Shown piece after piece: positions 33,763 through 34,045 of a DNA stretch of 34,045 nucleotides. The DNA is from Clostridiales bacterium. GTDB lineage: Bacteria > Bacillota > Clostridia > Christensenellales > QAND01. The stretch's first letter is position 1, and each line of letters starts with the position of its first letter. The DNA lies in the NCBI GenBank assembly GCA_015056185.1, contig SVGV01000005.1, positions 1-34,045 on the forward strand. The letters are read 5' to 3'. The notes under the pieces were generated by a model. The model saw only the letters and a list, made by a program, of their open reading frames with translations. It had not been told where the DNA came from and did no database searches. The translations under genes and the position numbers were made by a program.

Positions 33763-34045
33763 TGTACTGACCCTTTTCCCTGATATGATCCGTTCTGTAG
33801 TAAACGAAAGTTTGCTTGGGCGGGCCATGGCGAAGGGCATCCTCGAAGTGGTGGTTTACGACATCCGGGAGTATGCAAAGAACAAGCATCGGCATACGGA
33901 CGATTACCCCTTTGGGGGCGGCAGTGGTATGCTGATGACCGCACAGCCCATCTTTGACTGCATGGAGGCCGCCATGGCCGCGTGCAAATCCAAACCCCAC
34001 AGGATCTTTCCATCCCCCAGGGGTAAGGTGTTTGACAACGATGCA
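33752..34045 (+). CDS. trmD: tRNA (guanine-37-N1)-methyltransferase, 5' part (cut by window end)
   Basis: The first 98 codons are present; the frame is open at the window edge. TrmD methylates G37 of tRNAs read with CNN codons and so prevents frameshifting. Seen: RISVLTLFPDMI start, LEVVVYDIREYAKNKHRHTDDYPFGGGSGMLM (conserved loop), and PSPRGKVFDN at the edge. GTGAGG precedes the ATG. It overlaps rimM by 11 bases in the standard rpsP-rimM-trmD order. Confidence 0.96.
   Translation, partial: MRISVLTLFPDMIRSVVNESLLGRAMAKGILEVVVYDIREYAKNKHRHTDDYPFGGGSGMLMTAQPIFDCMEAAMAACKSKPHRIFPSPRGKVFDNDA

Overview
The window reads as a chromosomal segment of an anaerobic, low-to-mid G+C Gram-positive bacterium, most likely a member of the Clostridia. 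Several things point there: the Firmicutes gene order rpmF / plsX-rnc-smc-ftsY-ylxM-ffh-rpsP-khpA-rimM-trmD; the coaD-ylbJ-tmcAL-pta-ackA-DUF177 block, which includes the sporulation membrane protein YlbJ; strong AGGAGG-type ribosome binding sites; and an oxygen-sensitive indolepyruvate:ferredoxin oxidoreductase. I cannot name the genus from the sequence.

Layout. Positions 1-4780 hold the 3' part of a very large repetitive surface protein, followed by a small membrane-anchored SH3-domain protein, closed by a bidirectional terminator. Positions 4784-6967 hold a three-gene minus-strand set (8-TM protein, 4-TM protein, small 11-residue-repeat protein), divergent from a TetR-family regulator, with overlapping back-to-back promoters. 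Positions 6972-7134 are a tRNA-Leu(UAA) transcription unit with its own promoter and terminator. Positions 7238-9320 are a two-gene unit of a DUF2156 protein and a GNAT acetyltransferase. Positions 9327-13491 are a unit for oxidation of aryl 2-oxo acids (paaK-iorA-iorB-ACT protein), running directly into alr and a 5-formyltetrahydrofolate cyclo-ligase.

Positions 15157-16785 are rsmD-coaD-coiled-coil protein, ending in a terminator. Positions 16814-19901 hold ylbJ (minus), a patatin-like protein (plus) and tmcAL (minus). Positions 20004-23185 are pta-ackA-TIM-barrel isomerase; pta carries a one-base frameshift in the sequence as given. Positions 23233-24009 are DUF177-rpmF under a perfect consensus promoter. 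Positions 24041-34045 are a class I amidotransferase-like hydrolase and then the housekeeping run plsX-rnc-smc-ftsY, ylxM-ffh, rpsP-khpA-rimM-trmD, with trmD cut by the window end.

How the genes work together. IorAB would oxidise aryl pyruvates to aryl-acetyl-CoA with reduced ferredoxin. PaaK links arylacetate to its CoA ester. Pta-AckA turns acetyl-CoA into acetate and ATP. This suits an amino-acid or sugar fermenting anaerobe. The 24.8-34 kb block combines phospholipid synthesis, RNA processing, chromosome organisation, the signal recognition particle pathway and ribosome maturation.

The least explained parts are the surface protein with its unnamed C-terminal domain, the TetR-controlled small-protein and membrane-protein set, and the DUF2156/GNAT pair. 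No CRISPR array, insertion sequence, prophage or plasmid feature was seen. Apart from the tRNA region (6968-7297), no stretch over 300 bases lacks a gene.
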